Positions 1 to 8,420 are shown, counted from the stretch's first letter. The stretch: 14,064 bases of DNA from DASVUC01 sp036387255 (GCA_036387255.1 DASVUC010000213.1:1-14064), one strand, 5' to 3'. The notes: generated by a model not told the origin, from the sequence alone. Translations and numbers: made by a program.

Positions 1-398
1 CGTGCGTGCAGCCGGTGCCCAGCGAAGCGCCGGTGGATGTGGTGATCCGGCCTCTGACGGGGCCGGAGGTGGTGACGGGATCGACGCGTCTTAAAGCAGG
101 GACGGCGACGAAGCTGGTGCTGAACATGATCTCGACGATCGCAATGGTTCAACTCAACAAGGTGTACGAGAACTTGATGGTGGATCTCCGGGCGACGAAC
201 ACCAAGCTGTGGGATCGCGGGGCGCGGATCATCTCGATTTTGACGAAGCTGGATCGAGATGTGTCAATGGAACTGCTGAAGAAAGCGGATGGGCATGTGA
301 AGGTGGCGATCGTGATGCACAAGCGCGGGGTGCCGGCGGATGAGGCGCGGGCGCTTTTGGCGAAGCATGATGGGAACCTGAGGGCGGCGGTGGGGTGA
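1..398 (+). CDS. murQ: N-acetylmuramic acid 6-phosphate etherase, C-terminal part (5' end outside window)
   Basis: The visible 131 or so residues are in frame from base 3 and end at TGA 396-398; the start lies upstream of the window. The segment GPEVVTGSTRLKAGTATK, followed by LVLNMISTIAMVQLNKVY and NLMVDLRATN, matches the conserved C-terminal half of the MurQ SIS domain. The last 30 or so residues form a small helical UBA-like tail, as usual in this family. The family cleaves the lactyl ether of MurNAc-6-phosphate to give GlcNAc-6-phosphate and D-lactate in cytosolic muropeptide recycling. The GTG at base 6 is an internal valine codon and not a real start, because the conserved core begins before it. 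Intergenic palindromes follow directly, and the next gene is convergent. Confidence 0.9.
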   Translation, partial: CVQPVPSEAPVDVVIRPLTGPEVVTGSTRLKAGTATKLVLNMISTIAMVQLNKVYENLMVDLRATNTKLWDRGARIISILTKLDRDVSMELLKKADGHVKVAIVMHKRGVPADEARALLAKHDGNLRAAVG

Positions 399-407
399 CA
401 AGCCGTA

Positions 408-425
408 GCATGGGCTCCGCCATGC
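408..425. repeat. Short palindrome just after murQ
   Basis: GCATGG (408-413) and CCATGC (420-425) are perfect inverted arms around the loop GCTCCG, starting 10 bases after the murQ stop. There is no T tract on either side, so it is not a normal intrinsic terminator. Sequences of this type recur in planctomycete intergenic regions as I recall them, so it may be a REP-like unit or part of the larger repeat region that follows. Confidence 0.45.
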
Positions 426-477
426 CACGCGGAGCTTAGAGCGGATCGCGTCCCCTCGAGTGGTTATCGCCTCAGCG

Positions 478-559
478 TGTCATCCTGAGCGGTACGCTGC
501 GAAGGATCTGGCCCTGTAGTCGTTCGGTGCCAGATGCTTCGGAGTACCTCAGCATGACA
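478..559. repeat. REP-like imperfect inverted repeat, about 80 bp
   Basis: The left arm (478-511) begins TGTCATCCTGAGC and ends GAAGGATCTGG. The right arm (530-559) begins CCAGATGCTTCGG and ends CTCAGCATGACA. The reverse complement of the right arm aligns to the left arm with a few mismatches and two small gaps; the spacer is 18 bases. It lies between the convergent ends of murQ and the hypothetical gene on the minus strand. This consensus (tgtcatcctgagc, gaaggatct) is one I recall as a dispersed repeat in several bacterial groups. It could fold in either transcript and serve as a bidirectional 3'-end stabiliser, but no T tract supports termination. Confidence 0.7.
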
Positions 560-599
560 TTAATCCTGTTTTTGAAGCTGCACGCGTGGGCGCGAGGCT

Positions 600-1466
600 C
601 TAGTGTCCACCGGCGGTGTGCGGGTCGTGGGATTCGGTGGTTTTGTGATGGTGGGGTTTGACGACGGGATAGAACTCGCCGCCGTATTGTTTTTCCTCGT
701 CGGTTTTCTGCATCTCGGCGAGTTGCAGGGGGCCGCTGTCGAGTTGGCGGATTTCGCCTTGTGAGACACCCGCGGTGACGGGTTGGTTGTCGCCGCCGGC
801 GGTTGCGCCGCTGGCGAGGCGCCGCTCAAGCTCCTCATCCAGCCGGCGAACCTCGTCCATGTCTTGGGATGTGACTCCCGCGTGAAGCGGCTTGGTTTCT
901 TCCCGCTTCTCGCCTTTTCCGAAGCGTTCGAGATCGTACTCCGGCTCTTTGGCTGCGCGCTGGAGACCGAGTCCGCCGCCGGTCATCAGGCTGACGATGC
1001 TGGGCCAGACGCCGCCGATGAGGAACAGCGACATGCCCGTCCAGAGCGCGTAGACGGCCCACGTTTCGCGGTACCAGGCGTACTTGAACGTCAGGTCCGC
1101 GTTCTGCGTCTTCACATTCTTGAGGTAGTCGGTGACGTTGGGGAAGGTCTGGCCTGTTTGCTCGCTCTTGAACGGCGCATCGGCCATGAAAGCAACGGGG
1201 CGGTAGCGCATCTTGCGCGGGTCGTTGGTGCGGCGGAGCTGCTCGCAGACGACTTTGTTCTTGCCTTCCAGCGGGGGCAGAACGGTGATGTTCTGTAGAT
1301 GGCCTTGCGCGGGGTACTTGGTGAGCAGGCCGCGTTCGAAGTCAGGCCAGCCGATGGTGGGGAGCTGCTCGCCCCATTCGACGTTCGACCAGACGTACGA
1401 GAGCGCCAGCCCGATGACGATCGAGACGACGAGCCAATGCCAACGTTTCAGGTCCTGCACCTGCAT
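600..1466 (-). CDS. Hypothetical two-TM membrane protein with His-rich C-terminus (288 aa)
   Basis: I do not recognise a family. The start ATG is 1466-1464, preceded on the minus strand by GAGG five bases upstream. A first hydrophobic segment spans about residues 10-26 (WLVVSIVIGLALSYVW). It is followed by a roughly 105-residue loop, probably extracytoplasmic, rich in Trp, Pro and Tyr. A second hydrophobic segment lies at about 136-164 (YALWTGMSLFLIGGVW). The last 120 residues are highly charged, with a short helical stretch at about 199-217 (DEVRRLDEELERRL), and end in a His-rich tail (HHH, then spaced His to the C-terminus). A membrane-anchored accessory or assembly factor is possible, but nothing in the neighbourhood fixes a role. 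Confidence 0.8.
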   Translation of the reverse strand: MQVQDLKRWHWLVVSIVIGLALSYVWSNVEWGEQLPTIGWPDFERGLLTKYPAQGHLQNITVLPPLEGKNKVVCEQLRRTNDPRKMRYRPVAFMADAPFKSEQTGQTFPNVTDYLKNVKTQNADLTFKYAWYRETWAVYALWTGMSLFLIGGVWPSIVSLMTGGGLGLQRAAKEPEYDLERFGKGEKREETKPLHAGVTSQDMDEVRRLDEELERRLASGATAGGDNQPVTAGVSQGEIRQLDSGPLQLAEMQKTDEEKQYGGEFYPVVKPHHHKTTESHDPHTAGGH

Positions 1467-1659
1467 ACCAGCCTCACGACGTGCGAATGCAACTTATCTT
1501 TGGAGTTCGATCGAGTCCGCGCCTCACCGAAGCGGCCAGCAAGCGGGGACGCTGCACGGGAGGTGCGCCTTCGGACGGAAACTCACCAAGCTATGTCGGT
1601 ACTACAGCATTGTGGACGGGAAGTTGAGGGAAATGTTGCAGGTAAGGGATTGGAGGAGC

Positions 1660-1694
1660 AAAAAGAAAACCCCGGGATTGCGATCCCGGGGTTT
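1660..1694 (-). terminator. Rho-independent terminator of clpX
   Basis: AAACCCCGGGAT (1667-1678) and ATCCCGGGGTTT (1683-1694) form a perfect 12-bp stem with the four-base loop TGCG. Read on the minus strand, the stem is followed by TTTTCTTTTTG. It lies 25 bases past the clpX stop (1720) and is a strong intrinsic terminator for clpX. It insulates the downstream minus-strand hypothetical gene, which therefore needs its own promoter in the roughly 190 bases before 1466. Confidence 0.93.
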
Positions 1695-1719
1695 CGTCTG
1701 AAGCGGTTGTTCAACGCTG

Positions 1720-3084
<1,365 letters not shown>

Positions 3085-3395
3085 TACTGCAAGCCTTCCT
3101 TAAGAAAGTGCCCGATCTTCGCTCCACGAGAGCCAGGCGTGAACCCTCCGATCATACCGGGCGAGAAAACAGGTCGCGCCAGGGGCGGGAAAACCAAACC
3201 ACCGCACTTTAGCAGTATCGAACGATCAGCGGTATCAACTTGATGAACCGGGGCTTAAGCCGACTGCCAGGAGCATCTTAGACAACGGGCGCTCAATGTG
3301 AAACAGAAAGGTTACGGGGCGGGTTCTTCAAATTGGCTAAGGAATGTGTGGAAATGGAGGGATCGGTTGCTTCTTGAGCCCGATAACGGTGCGAT
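3085..3395. other. Intergenic region upstream of clpX (311 bp)
   Basis: No convincing gene is seen here. The clpX ribosome binding site (minus strand, AAGGAAGG, 3101-3094) is at the left end. A TATGAT hexamer on the minus strand (3156-3151) could be a clpX -10 element, about 65 bases before the start, but no good -35 is visible at the expected distance. The small plus-strand reading frames (from 3298 and 3344) run into the antisense of the next gene and have no recognisable product. Confidence 0.5.
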
Positions 3396-3713
3396 TTATC
3401 GAGACGGCGGCCGGTTGCGGGCGAGGGGGTCGATTCCCTTGGTCATGTTCTTTCCCGCTTCGATCATCTGCGCGCGGGCTTTTTCAAACTGTTCGTCAGT
3501 TATTTCGCCTCGCGCGTGCAATTTCCGCAGGTCGCCGAGGGTGAATCCCACCGCGCCGACCGGCTCGTCGTCTTCCTGAAGCCAGCGGCGGAGCTTCATC
3601 ACGCCGTACCAGGCGCCGATAATGAGCCCCACGAGGATGATCGAGCGGAAGACGACGCTGCCGACGTCGGATGCGTCGGCGAGGATCGGAAGCAGGGCAA
3701 CCACCGGCTGCAT
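3396..3713 (-). CDS. Small one-TM protein with SHOCT-like C-terminus (105 aa)
   Basis: The start ATG is 3713-3711 and the stop is TAA 3398-3396. One hydrophobic segment spans about residues 20-40 (VFRSIILVGLIIGAWYGV) and is followed by the basic KLRRWL, which suggests an N-out/C-in anchor. The C-terminal half carries LRKLHARGEITDEQFEKAR (about 62-80), the pattern of the short SHOCT helical hairpin (leucine-rich helix, G-E-I-T-x-E-E-F turn). The role of SHOCT proteins is largely unknown; they are often tethering or oligomerisation units. It lies 53 bases downstream of the GT-C gene pair in the same orientation, so it may share their transcript. Confidence 0.75.
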   Translation of the reverse strand: MQPVVALLPILADASDVGSVVFRSIILVGLIIGAWYGVMKLRRWLQEDDEPVGAVGFTLGDLRKLHARGEITDEQFEKARAQMIEAGKNMTKGIDPLARNRPPSR

Positions 3714-3766
3714 GCTACGAAGTGTACGGCGGATGTTTCAACCGGAAATCAGATCGTGCTGCGTCC

Positions 3767-5119
3767 TCAGGGGTGTATGCGAAGATTCTGCGTAACAAAC
3801 GCCAGCAGCACGACTTGGCATAACAGCAGGGCCAGGCGGTGGCTACGGGGCCAGCGGGTCATTTCCAGCCCGATGGGGACCATGAGCAGCGGAGTCATGA
3901 AAAGCCACTGGCGCGGGGTTTCGGCCTGGAGCAGACCTGTCAAGGCGACGAGCAACGGCTGCGCGACGCAAAGGGTGCTGATCAGCAGGTGCGGGCGGTG
4001 GTGGCGCCAATGAATGAAGAACGAGGCGAGGACGATCATGCCGATCCAGGCGAAGTCGAGCGTGAAGTAGGTGAGATCGGTCGGAATGGTGTGGGGCCAG
4101 GGGCGGTGCAGATGGGTGAGTTCCTCTTTCGCGTTGATCATTCCCTGGCGAAGGGTGGCGAAGGGGTTGTAGCCCGTTGCAAGGTAGAGCAGGCCGTAGA
4201 ACAGGAGGGCGGTTGCCAGGGAGATGAGGACGGGACGCAGGTGTTGCGCCGTGGCATGCCGCGGCACGAACAGCATCGCGATCAGGAACGCGCCCATCAC
4301 GAGGATATTGAAGGCGAAGAGCGTGGCGACGCAGATGCTGAGCGCGGCGAGGATCGCGAAGGAAGGGTTTTGATTGAATCGCCCGCGGCTCCAGCTTGCG
4401 ACGGCGAGGGCGCACAAGGGCACGTAAAGCTGGTCGAACTCCGGCAGAAAGATCAGCAGAGCGGGGAAAAGCATAAAGGATGTGCAGGCGTGAAACGCGG
4501 CGGCGCGGTTGCCCGTCAGCTCCAGGATCATCCAGTACGTGGCGGGGATGGCGCTGGAGGCGAGCAGCGCCAGGATGACGATGCCGGCCAATGCTGCACG
4601 ATCCCGCTCCGGCCAGAATTGCAGCATCAGCCGGTAATACAGGATCGGCATGGGCGGCTTGTTGCGGCTGTGGTAGTGCAGGGCGGGCATGCGCTGGGGG
4701 TACGTGCGCAGGAAGCTGAGGGTACTTTCCTTTTTCGTTGCGAGATCTTCGGCATCCAGGAAGTAGCTTGTGGCAAGCGGACTGTGGACGTCGCGGATGA
4801 GGGGATGGAGGTTGAACTCGTTGTGCTGATAGGTGGCGACGATGAACTGGAGGACGAAGCACGAGGTCATCAGCAAGGCGAGGGGGACGGCGATGCGACG
4901 CCACTGGAACGCGGCTGCGACGAAGACCGGCGCCGCGGCGAGCGGGATCCAGAGGAATAGCGGCCAGAAGGGCGCGCGGTGCCAGGTGACGGAGTGGAAG
5001 CGGGTGCCATTCAGGTAGAGATGCCAGTAGAGCAGCAGGGAGAGAACGGTCGTCGTGAGCAGGATGATCAGGATGGTGATGCTTCCCGCGCGGCTGTTGG
5101 AGGGTGCGCGTCCACTCAT
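3767..5119 (-). CDS. GT-C-like integral membrane glycosyltransferase, paralogue B (450 aa)
   Basis: The start is ATG 5119-5117, because it overlaps the upstream gene's stop in an ATGA arrangement; a 63-codon longer open frame exists but only runs antisense-like through the upstream gene. The protein has about ten hydrophobic segments and a large first extracytoplasmic loop (about residues 95-155). That loop carries YPQRM (140-144) and HSRNKPPMPILYY (150-162), motifs resembling the PMT/GT39-type GT-C enzymes that use lipid-phosphate sugars on the outer face of the membrane. Acidic residues in the loop (RDVHSP, LDAEDL) are candidate catalytic or metal positions. It is a clear paralogue of the upstream gene over the loop and several TM segments. 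Substrate and acceptor cannot be read from sequence. Confidence 0.8.
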   Translation of the reverse strand: MSGRAPSNSRAGSITILIILLTTTVLSLLLYWHLYLNGTRFHSVTWHRAPFWPLFLWIPLAAAPVFVAAAFQWRRIAVPLALLMTSCFVLQFIVATYQHNEFNLHPLIRDVHSPLATSYFLDAEDLATKKESTLSFLRTYPQRMPALHYHSRNKPPMPILYYRLMLQFWPERDRAALAGIVILALLASSAIPATYWMILELTGNRAAAFHACTSFMLFPALLIFLPEFDQLYVPLCALAVASWSRGRFNQNPSFAILAALSICVATLFAFNILVMGAFLIAMLFVPRHATAQHLRPVLISLATALLFYGLLYLATGYNPFATLRQGMINAKEELTHLHRPWPHTIPTDLTYFTLDFAWIGMIVLASFFIHWRHHRPHLLISTLCVAQPLLVALTGLLQAETPRQWLFMTPLLMVPIGLEMTRWPRSHRLALLLCQVVLLAFVTQNLRIHP

Positions 5120-6540
5120 GATGCGGCTACCGCTGGGCCCTGGCTTGATTGTTGCAACTGGGGCATCGAGCAGGGGCGCGGGGTGGTCTGGCTGAGGATC
5201 GCGACGATGATCCACATGCACGCGAAAGCCATCGCGCGGTGCGCGCGGGGCCAGCGCGAAAGCTCCAGTCCCACCGGCACCGCGAGCAGGGGAAGCATAA
5301 AAATCCACACGCGGCTGGTTTCGACCCGCAACAGGCCCGTGAGCGCGACGATCACCGGCTGAGCGACGCAGAGCCAGAGGATCGGCACCAGGGTTCGGTG
5401 GGAGTCCGGCCAGCGGGAGGCGAGGGCGAAGAATGTCAGTAAGACGGCGAGTCCTCCCGCGCCGAAGGCGAATTCAATTAAATCGCTCGGGATCGTCTGC
5501 GGCCAGGGGCGGTTCCAGTTCAGCGCCATCTTGGATTGTTCATCGAGTGCGGCGCGGAACGTCGCGGCAGGATTGAAGCCGGTGATGACGTAGAGGATGA
5601 AGTAGATCAACGCGCATACCACAAGGACGATGACGGCTTGCCTGGCGATCGTGATCCAGCCCCGTGGCTGCTGCCAGACGTGCACGATCGCGTAGAGCAC
5701 GACGAACGCGCCGAGCACCAGCATGTTGTAGGCGGCGAAGCACATTGCCGCCAGGGCAATCCCGCAGGCGATGGACCAGCTCCACCGCGCGGTGCGGAGC
5801 GACATGACCCAGGCGGCGAGGAAGGTGCCGGTGAAGATGCCGTACGTCAGGTCCATATGCGGAAGGAGGACGATCACGCTGGGGGTCAGTGCGAGAAAAC
5901 TCGCCGCATAGAACGCCGCAGCGCGGCTGTGGGTGAGCGCGCGAACGAGCCAGCAGACGGCGGGGAGCGTGAGCGTGGAGAGGGCGCCGACGAGTATGCC
6001 ACCGAGGATTGAGGCGCGGTGCACCGGGCCGAAGATGTTGATGAGAAGCAGGTAGTAAAGAATCGGCCCTGGCGGCTTCTCGCGCGAATGTAGCTGGAAG
6101 TGCGCCATGCGCTGCGGGTATGTCGAAAGGAGCTGGCGCAAGCTCAGATCCTGTTGATGGATCGCCAGCGCATCCTGCATGTAGCTGGTGGCGTCGGGGT
6201 TCTCGACGGTGAGCTGAATATCGTTGAACTGATCGAAGTATCCATAGTGCAGCGATGATGAGGCCAACTGCGCCAGGAACATCGAGAGCATCAGGAGCGG
6301 CACGGTGAGCGTGAGCGGCAAGGCAAGTCGATCGCGGGCGATTTGCGCAAGCAGGAACGGCAGGTAAATCACGAGCAGTACCGCCAGAAGCGGCCACGGG
6401 GGAGCACGGTCAACACCGACGGAAAAATATAGCGTGCCGTAAGACTCTCGCGTCAGCAGAAACACCGCCAGCAGGACGGTTGCGAGAACCAGGAGGCCCA
6501 GTTTCGCATGCTGCACCTTGCTGATGGGGGCGGGGGTCAT
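5116..6540 (-). CDS. GT-C-like integral membrane glycosyltransferase, paralogue A (474 aa)
   Basis: The start ATG is 6540-6538, chosen because the hydrophobic N-terminal segment follows directly. The longer open frame to 6723 runs into the divergent gene and encodes Arg/Cys-rich shadow sequence. The protein is strongly hydrophobic, with about ten TM segments. The first extracytoplasmic loop holds NPDATSYMQDAL (about 114-125), YPQRM (141-145) and HSREKPPGPILYY (151-163). The last motif is shared almost residue for residue with the downstream paralogue, which indicates an ancestral duplication. Its stop overlaps the next start (ATGA), so the pair is translationally coupled. A polyprenyl-phosphate-sugar-dependent transferase is inferred, supported by the adjacent divergent GT2 protein. 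Confidence 0.8.
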   Translation of the reverse strand: MTPAPISKVQHAKLGLLVLATVLLAVFLLTRESYGTLYFSVGVDRAPPWPLLAVLLVIYLPFLLAQIARDRLALPLTLTVPLLMLSMFLAQLASSSLHYGYFDQFNDIQLTVENPDATSYMQDALAIHQQDLSLRQLLSTYPQRMAHFQLHSREKPPGPILYYLLLINIFGPVHRASILGGILVGALSTLTLPAVCWLVRALTHSRAAAFYAASFLALTPSVIVLLPHMDLTYGIFTGTFLAAWVMSLRTARWSWSIACGIALAAMCFAAYNMLVLGAFVVLYAIVHVWQQPRGWITIARQAVIVLVVCALIYFILYVITGFNPAATFRAALDEQSKMALNWNRPWPQTIPSDLIEFAFGAGGLAVLLTFFALASRWPDSHRTLVPILWLCVAQPVIVALTGLLRVETSRVWIFMLPLLAVPVGLELSRWPRAHRAMAFACMWIIVAILSQTTPRPCSMPQLQQSSQGPAVAAS

Positions 6541-8074
6541 CGGGCAACCCAACGATAAGTCGCTGCGGAAGCGGGAACAAGCGGTTGCCTTGCGGGCGGA
6601 TACGCGAATAATCGCCGCTGCTTTGGAGCAGATCACGACTATTTCAGATCCGGCGGCGGAGCAGTATCGGAGCAACCGAGTGGCGCATTGGGAGGCGCTG
6701 GCGCGGACGTCCAAGCCGCGCACGCCGGGCGGGTATTACCACGATCGGCTGGCGGAGATTTATTCGCACGTCATCTCGCCCAACCAGCGGGTGCTGGAGA
6801 TCGGGTGCGGCGAGGGCGATTTGCTTGCGGCAGTGAAACCTTCCGCCGGCGTCGGCATCGATTTTTCAGACGCGATGCTCCAGCGGGCGCGGGAGAAGTA
6901 CCCGCACCTGCGCTTCGTGCAAGGGGACGCGCACCATATCGCGCTGGATGAGAAATTCGACGCGATCATCCTCTCCGACATCGTCAACGATCTGTGGGAC
7001 GTGCAGCGGATTCTCGAGCAGCTTCGGCCGCTGTGTCATCCGCGAACCCGGCTGGTGATGAACTTCTTCAGCAAGGTGTGGGAGAAGCCGCTGAACGTCG
7101 CGCGGCGAGCGGGGCTGGCGCGGCCGGTGCTGGATCAGAACTGGCTTGCGGTTGAAGACATGGAAAATCTGCTGCATCTCGCCGGTTTCGTGCGCGTGCG
7201 GCACTGGCAGGAGTTCTTGTTTCCCTTCCACCTGCCGCTGATCAGCGGCTTGTTCAACAAGTTCCTGGTGCGGTTCGCGCCGTTCAAACATCTGGCGATG
7301 ACGAACGTGATGGTAGCGCGCCCGGAGCCGCAGATGGCCTTTGACGGGGATCGGGAATTGACGGTGTCCGTCATCGTTCCAGCGCGAAATGAAGCCGGGA
7401 ATGTACCTGCGATCTTCGCGCGCATCCCGGAGATGGGAGCGGGGACGGAGATTGTGTTCGTGGAAGGCAACTCAACCGATGACACCTATGTCGCCATCGA
7501 GCGAGAGCTGCCGAATCATCCCGAGCGAAAAGCGATGCTGCTGAAGCAGCCGGGCAAGGGGAAGGGCGATGCCGTCCGCACCGGTTTCGCCGCGGCGACG
7601 GGCGAGGTGCTGATGATCCTTGATGCGGATCTGACGGTTCCACCGGAAGATCTGCCGCGGTTTTATTCCGCGCTGCGCACGCGTAAGGGTGAGTTCATCA
7701 ACGGGGTGCGCCTCGTGTATCCGATGGAAAAGCGCTCGATGCAGTTCCTGAACCTGATCGCCAACAAGCTGTTTGGCTGGGCGTTTTCCTGGCTGCTCGG
7801 ACAGCCGGTGCGCGACACCCTCTGCGGCACCAAGGTGCTGTCCAAGGCGGACTACGAAATCATCGCCGCCAACCGCAACTACTTCGGCGACTTCGACCCT
7901 TTCGGCGACTTCGACCTGCTCTTCGGCGCAGCGAAGCAGAACCTGAAAATTGTCGATCTGCCGGTCCGGTATCGCGAGCGCACCTACGGCAGCACGAACA
8001 TCAGCCGATTCAGGCACGGCCTGCTGCTCCTGCGCATGGTGATGTTCGCGGCCAGGCGAATTAAATTCATTTAG
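6524..8074 (+). CDS. Fused class I SAM methyltransferase / family 2 glycosyltransferase (516 aa)
   Basis: Two domains are visible. Residues about 75-265 are a Rossmann methyltransferase with motif I VLEIGCGEGD (90-99), the acidic ribose-binding GIDFS (111-115) and GDAHHI (134-139). Residues about 280-516 are a GT2 domain with VSVIVPARNEAGNV (281-294), VEGNSTDDT (313-321), GKGKGDAVRTGF (344-355) and the DAD nucleotide-sugar/metal motif (367-369). The GT2 part resembles dolichyl/polyprenyl-phosphate mannose or glucose synthases. The start is uncertain: ATG 6524 overlaps the divergent gene by 17 bases, and TTG 6518, 6590 and 6623 are alternatives. A start at 6623 would leave about 80 bases for a divergent promoter, and similar methyltransferases tend to begin shortly before the YRSNRVAHW segment. 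The inferred role is to make a lipid-linked sugar for the two neighbouring GT-C proteins. Confidence 0.88.
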   Translation: MGAGVIGQPNDKSLRKREQAVALRADTRIIAAALEQITTISDPAAEQYRSNRVAHWEALARTSKPRTPGGYYHDRLAEIYSHVISPNQRVLEIGCGEGDLLAAVKPSAGVGIDFSDAMLQRAREKYPHLRFVQGDAHHIALDEKFDAIILSDIVNDLWDVQRILEQLRPLCHPRTRLVMNFFSKVWEKPLNVARRAGLARPVLDQNWLAVEDMENLLHLAGFVRVRHWQEFLFPFHLPLISGLFNKFLVRFAPFKHLAMTNVMVARPEPQMAFDGDRELTVSVIVPARNEAGNVPAIFARIPEMGAGTEIVFVEGNSTDDTYVAIERELPNHPERKAMLLKQPGKGKGDAVRTGFAAATGEVLMILDADLTVPPEDLPRFYSALRTRKGEFINGVRLVYPMEKRSMQFLNLIANKLFGWAFSWLLGQPVRDTLCGTKVLSKADYEIIAANRNYFGDFDPFGDFDLLFGAAKQNLKIVDLPVRYRERTYGSTNISRFRHGLLLLRMVMFAARRIKFI

Positions 8075-8092
8075 GCAGGTAAACAGAAACGC

Positions 8093-8109
8093 CCGGCGCG
8101 AAGAGCCGG
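8093..8109 (-). terminator. Possible weak terminator of tRNA-Pro
   Basis: CCGGC (8093-8097) and GCCGG (8105-8109) pair with a seven-base loop. Read on the minus strand the hairpin is followed by GCGTTTCTGTTT, a poor U-rich tail. It lies about 40 bases beyond the tRNA 3' end. The stem is only 5 bp, so this is a weak call. Confidence 0.35.
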
Positions 8110-8149
8110 ATCGAATTCTGACAGTATCGGTGGTGGGTGAATCTGTAAG

Positions 8150-8223
8150 TCAGGGCGACAAGATTCGAACTTGCGACCTTCTGGACCCAAACCAGACGCT
8201 CTACCAAGCTGAGCTACGCCCTG
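8150..8223 (-). tRNA. tRNA-Pro (anticodon UGG)
   Basis: The 74-nt minus-strand sequence folds as a full cloverleaf. The acceptor stem is CAGGGCG/CGCCCTG with discriminator A. The D-arm is GCTC/GAGC with GG in the loop. The anticodon stem TCTGG/CCAGA holds the loop TTTGGGT, which reads TGG (proline, codons CCN). The T stem GCAAG/CTTGT (one G-U pair) has the loop TTCGAAT. The CCA end is not encoded (the next bases are CTT), so it must be added enzymatically. It is transcribed away from aroF. Confidence 0.96.
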
Positions 8224-8274
8224 AGGATGATCTCTTTGTACCCGATCCAGGCGGCGGGTGCTAATGGAGTTGGA

Positions 8275-8280
8275 ATTGTA
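8275..8280 (-). promoter_or_regulatory. Candidate -10 element for tRNA-Pro
   Basis: On the minus strand TACAAT (8280-8275) lies about 50 bases before the tRNA 5' end and fits a sigma70 -10 box (TATAAT, five of six). No good -35 is visible 16-18 bases upstream, so the call rests on this hexamer and its position. Confidence 0.35.
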
Positions 8281-8310
8281 GGCGATCTGCCGCGAAAAAC
8301 CGTGAAATAT

Positions 8311-8338
8311 TTGACAACCGTACGGCGTATGATATTTT
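8311..8338 (+). promoter_or_regulatory. Candidate sigma70-type promoter of the aroF leader
   Basis: A perfect TTGACA (8311-8316) is followed, after 16 bases, by TATTTT (8333-8338). The region is markedly more AT-rich than the surrounding sequence. This would start transcription near 8344-8346, exactly at the 5' end of the leader ORF. A nearer TATGAT (8328-8333) matches the -10 consensus better but is only 11 bases from TTGACA, so the real -10 is uncertain. Confidence 0.5.
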
Positions 8339-8345
8339 TCACCTC

Positions 8346-8420
8346 GTGAACGCTCTGTGCGCGAATTTTGGGTTTTGGTTTACGGGTAAATTTTATCCGA
8401 CCGCCCAATCCGCGTTCTGA
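8346..8420 (+). CDS. Putative aromatic-residue-rich leader peptide of the aroF attenuator (24 aa)
   Basis: The reading frame runs from GTG 8346 to TGA 8418. It encodes 24 residues, of which 7 are aromatic: Phe at 8, 10, 12, 16 and 24, Trp at 11 and Tyr at 17. The core reads FGFWF followed by TGKFY. The stop codon lies inside the 5' arm of the antiterminator (8412-8427). Leader peptides of classical attenuators (trpL, pheL, pheM) are short, rich in the regulated amino acid, and placed in this way. Weak points are the GTG start, the lack of a visible Shine-Dalgarno sequence, and a predicted transcription start so close that translation might be leaderless. The calculation of the ribosome stall fits: stalling at codons 8-17 leaves 8412 onward uncovered, while reading to the stop covers it. 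Confidence 0.65.
   Translation: MNALCANFGFWFTGKFYPTAQSAF

Noticed and set aside
3381..3401. Hairpin CGATAA/TTATCG at the end of the SHOCT-like gene as a terminator
   Set aside because: The stem is only 6 bp and A/T-rich, it overlaps the stop codon, and no T tract follows on the minus strand.
5540..6397. Arg/Pro/His-rich minus-strand open frame inside the GT-C gene
   Set aside because: It is a frame-shifted shadow of the membrane protein on the same strand; the real frame shows clear TM segments and motifs.
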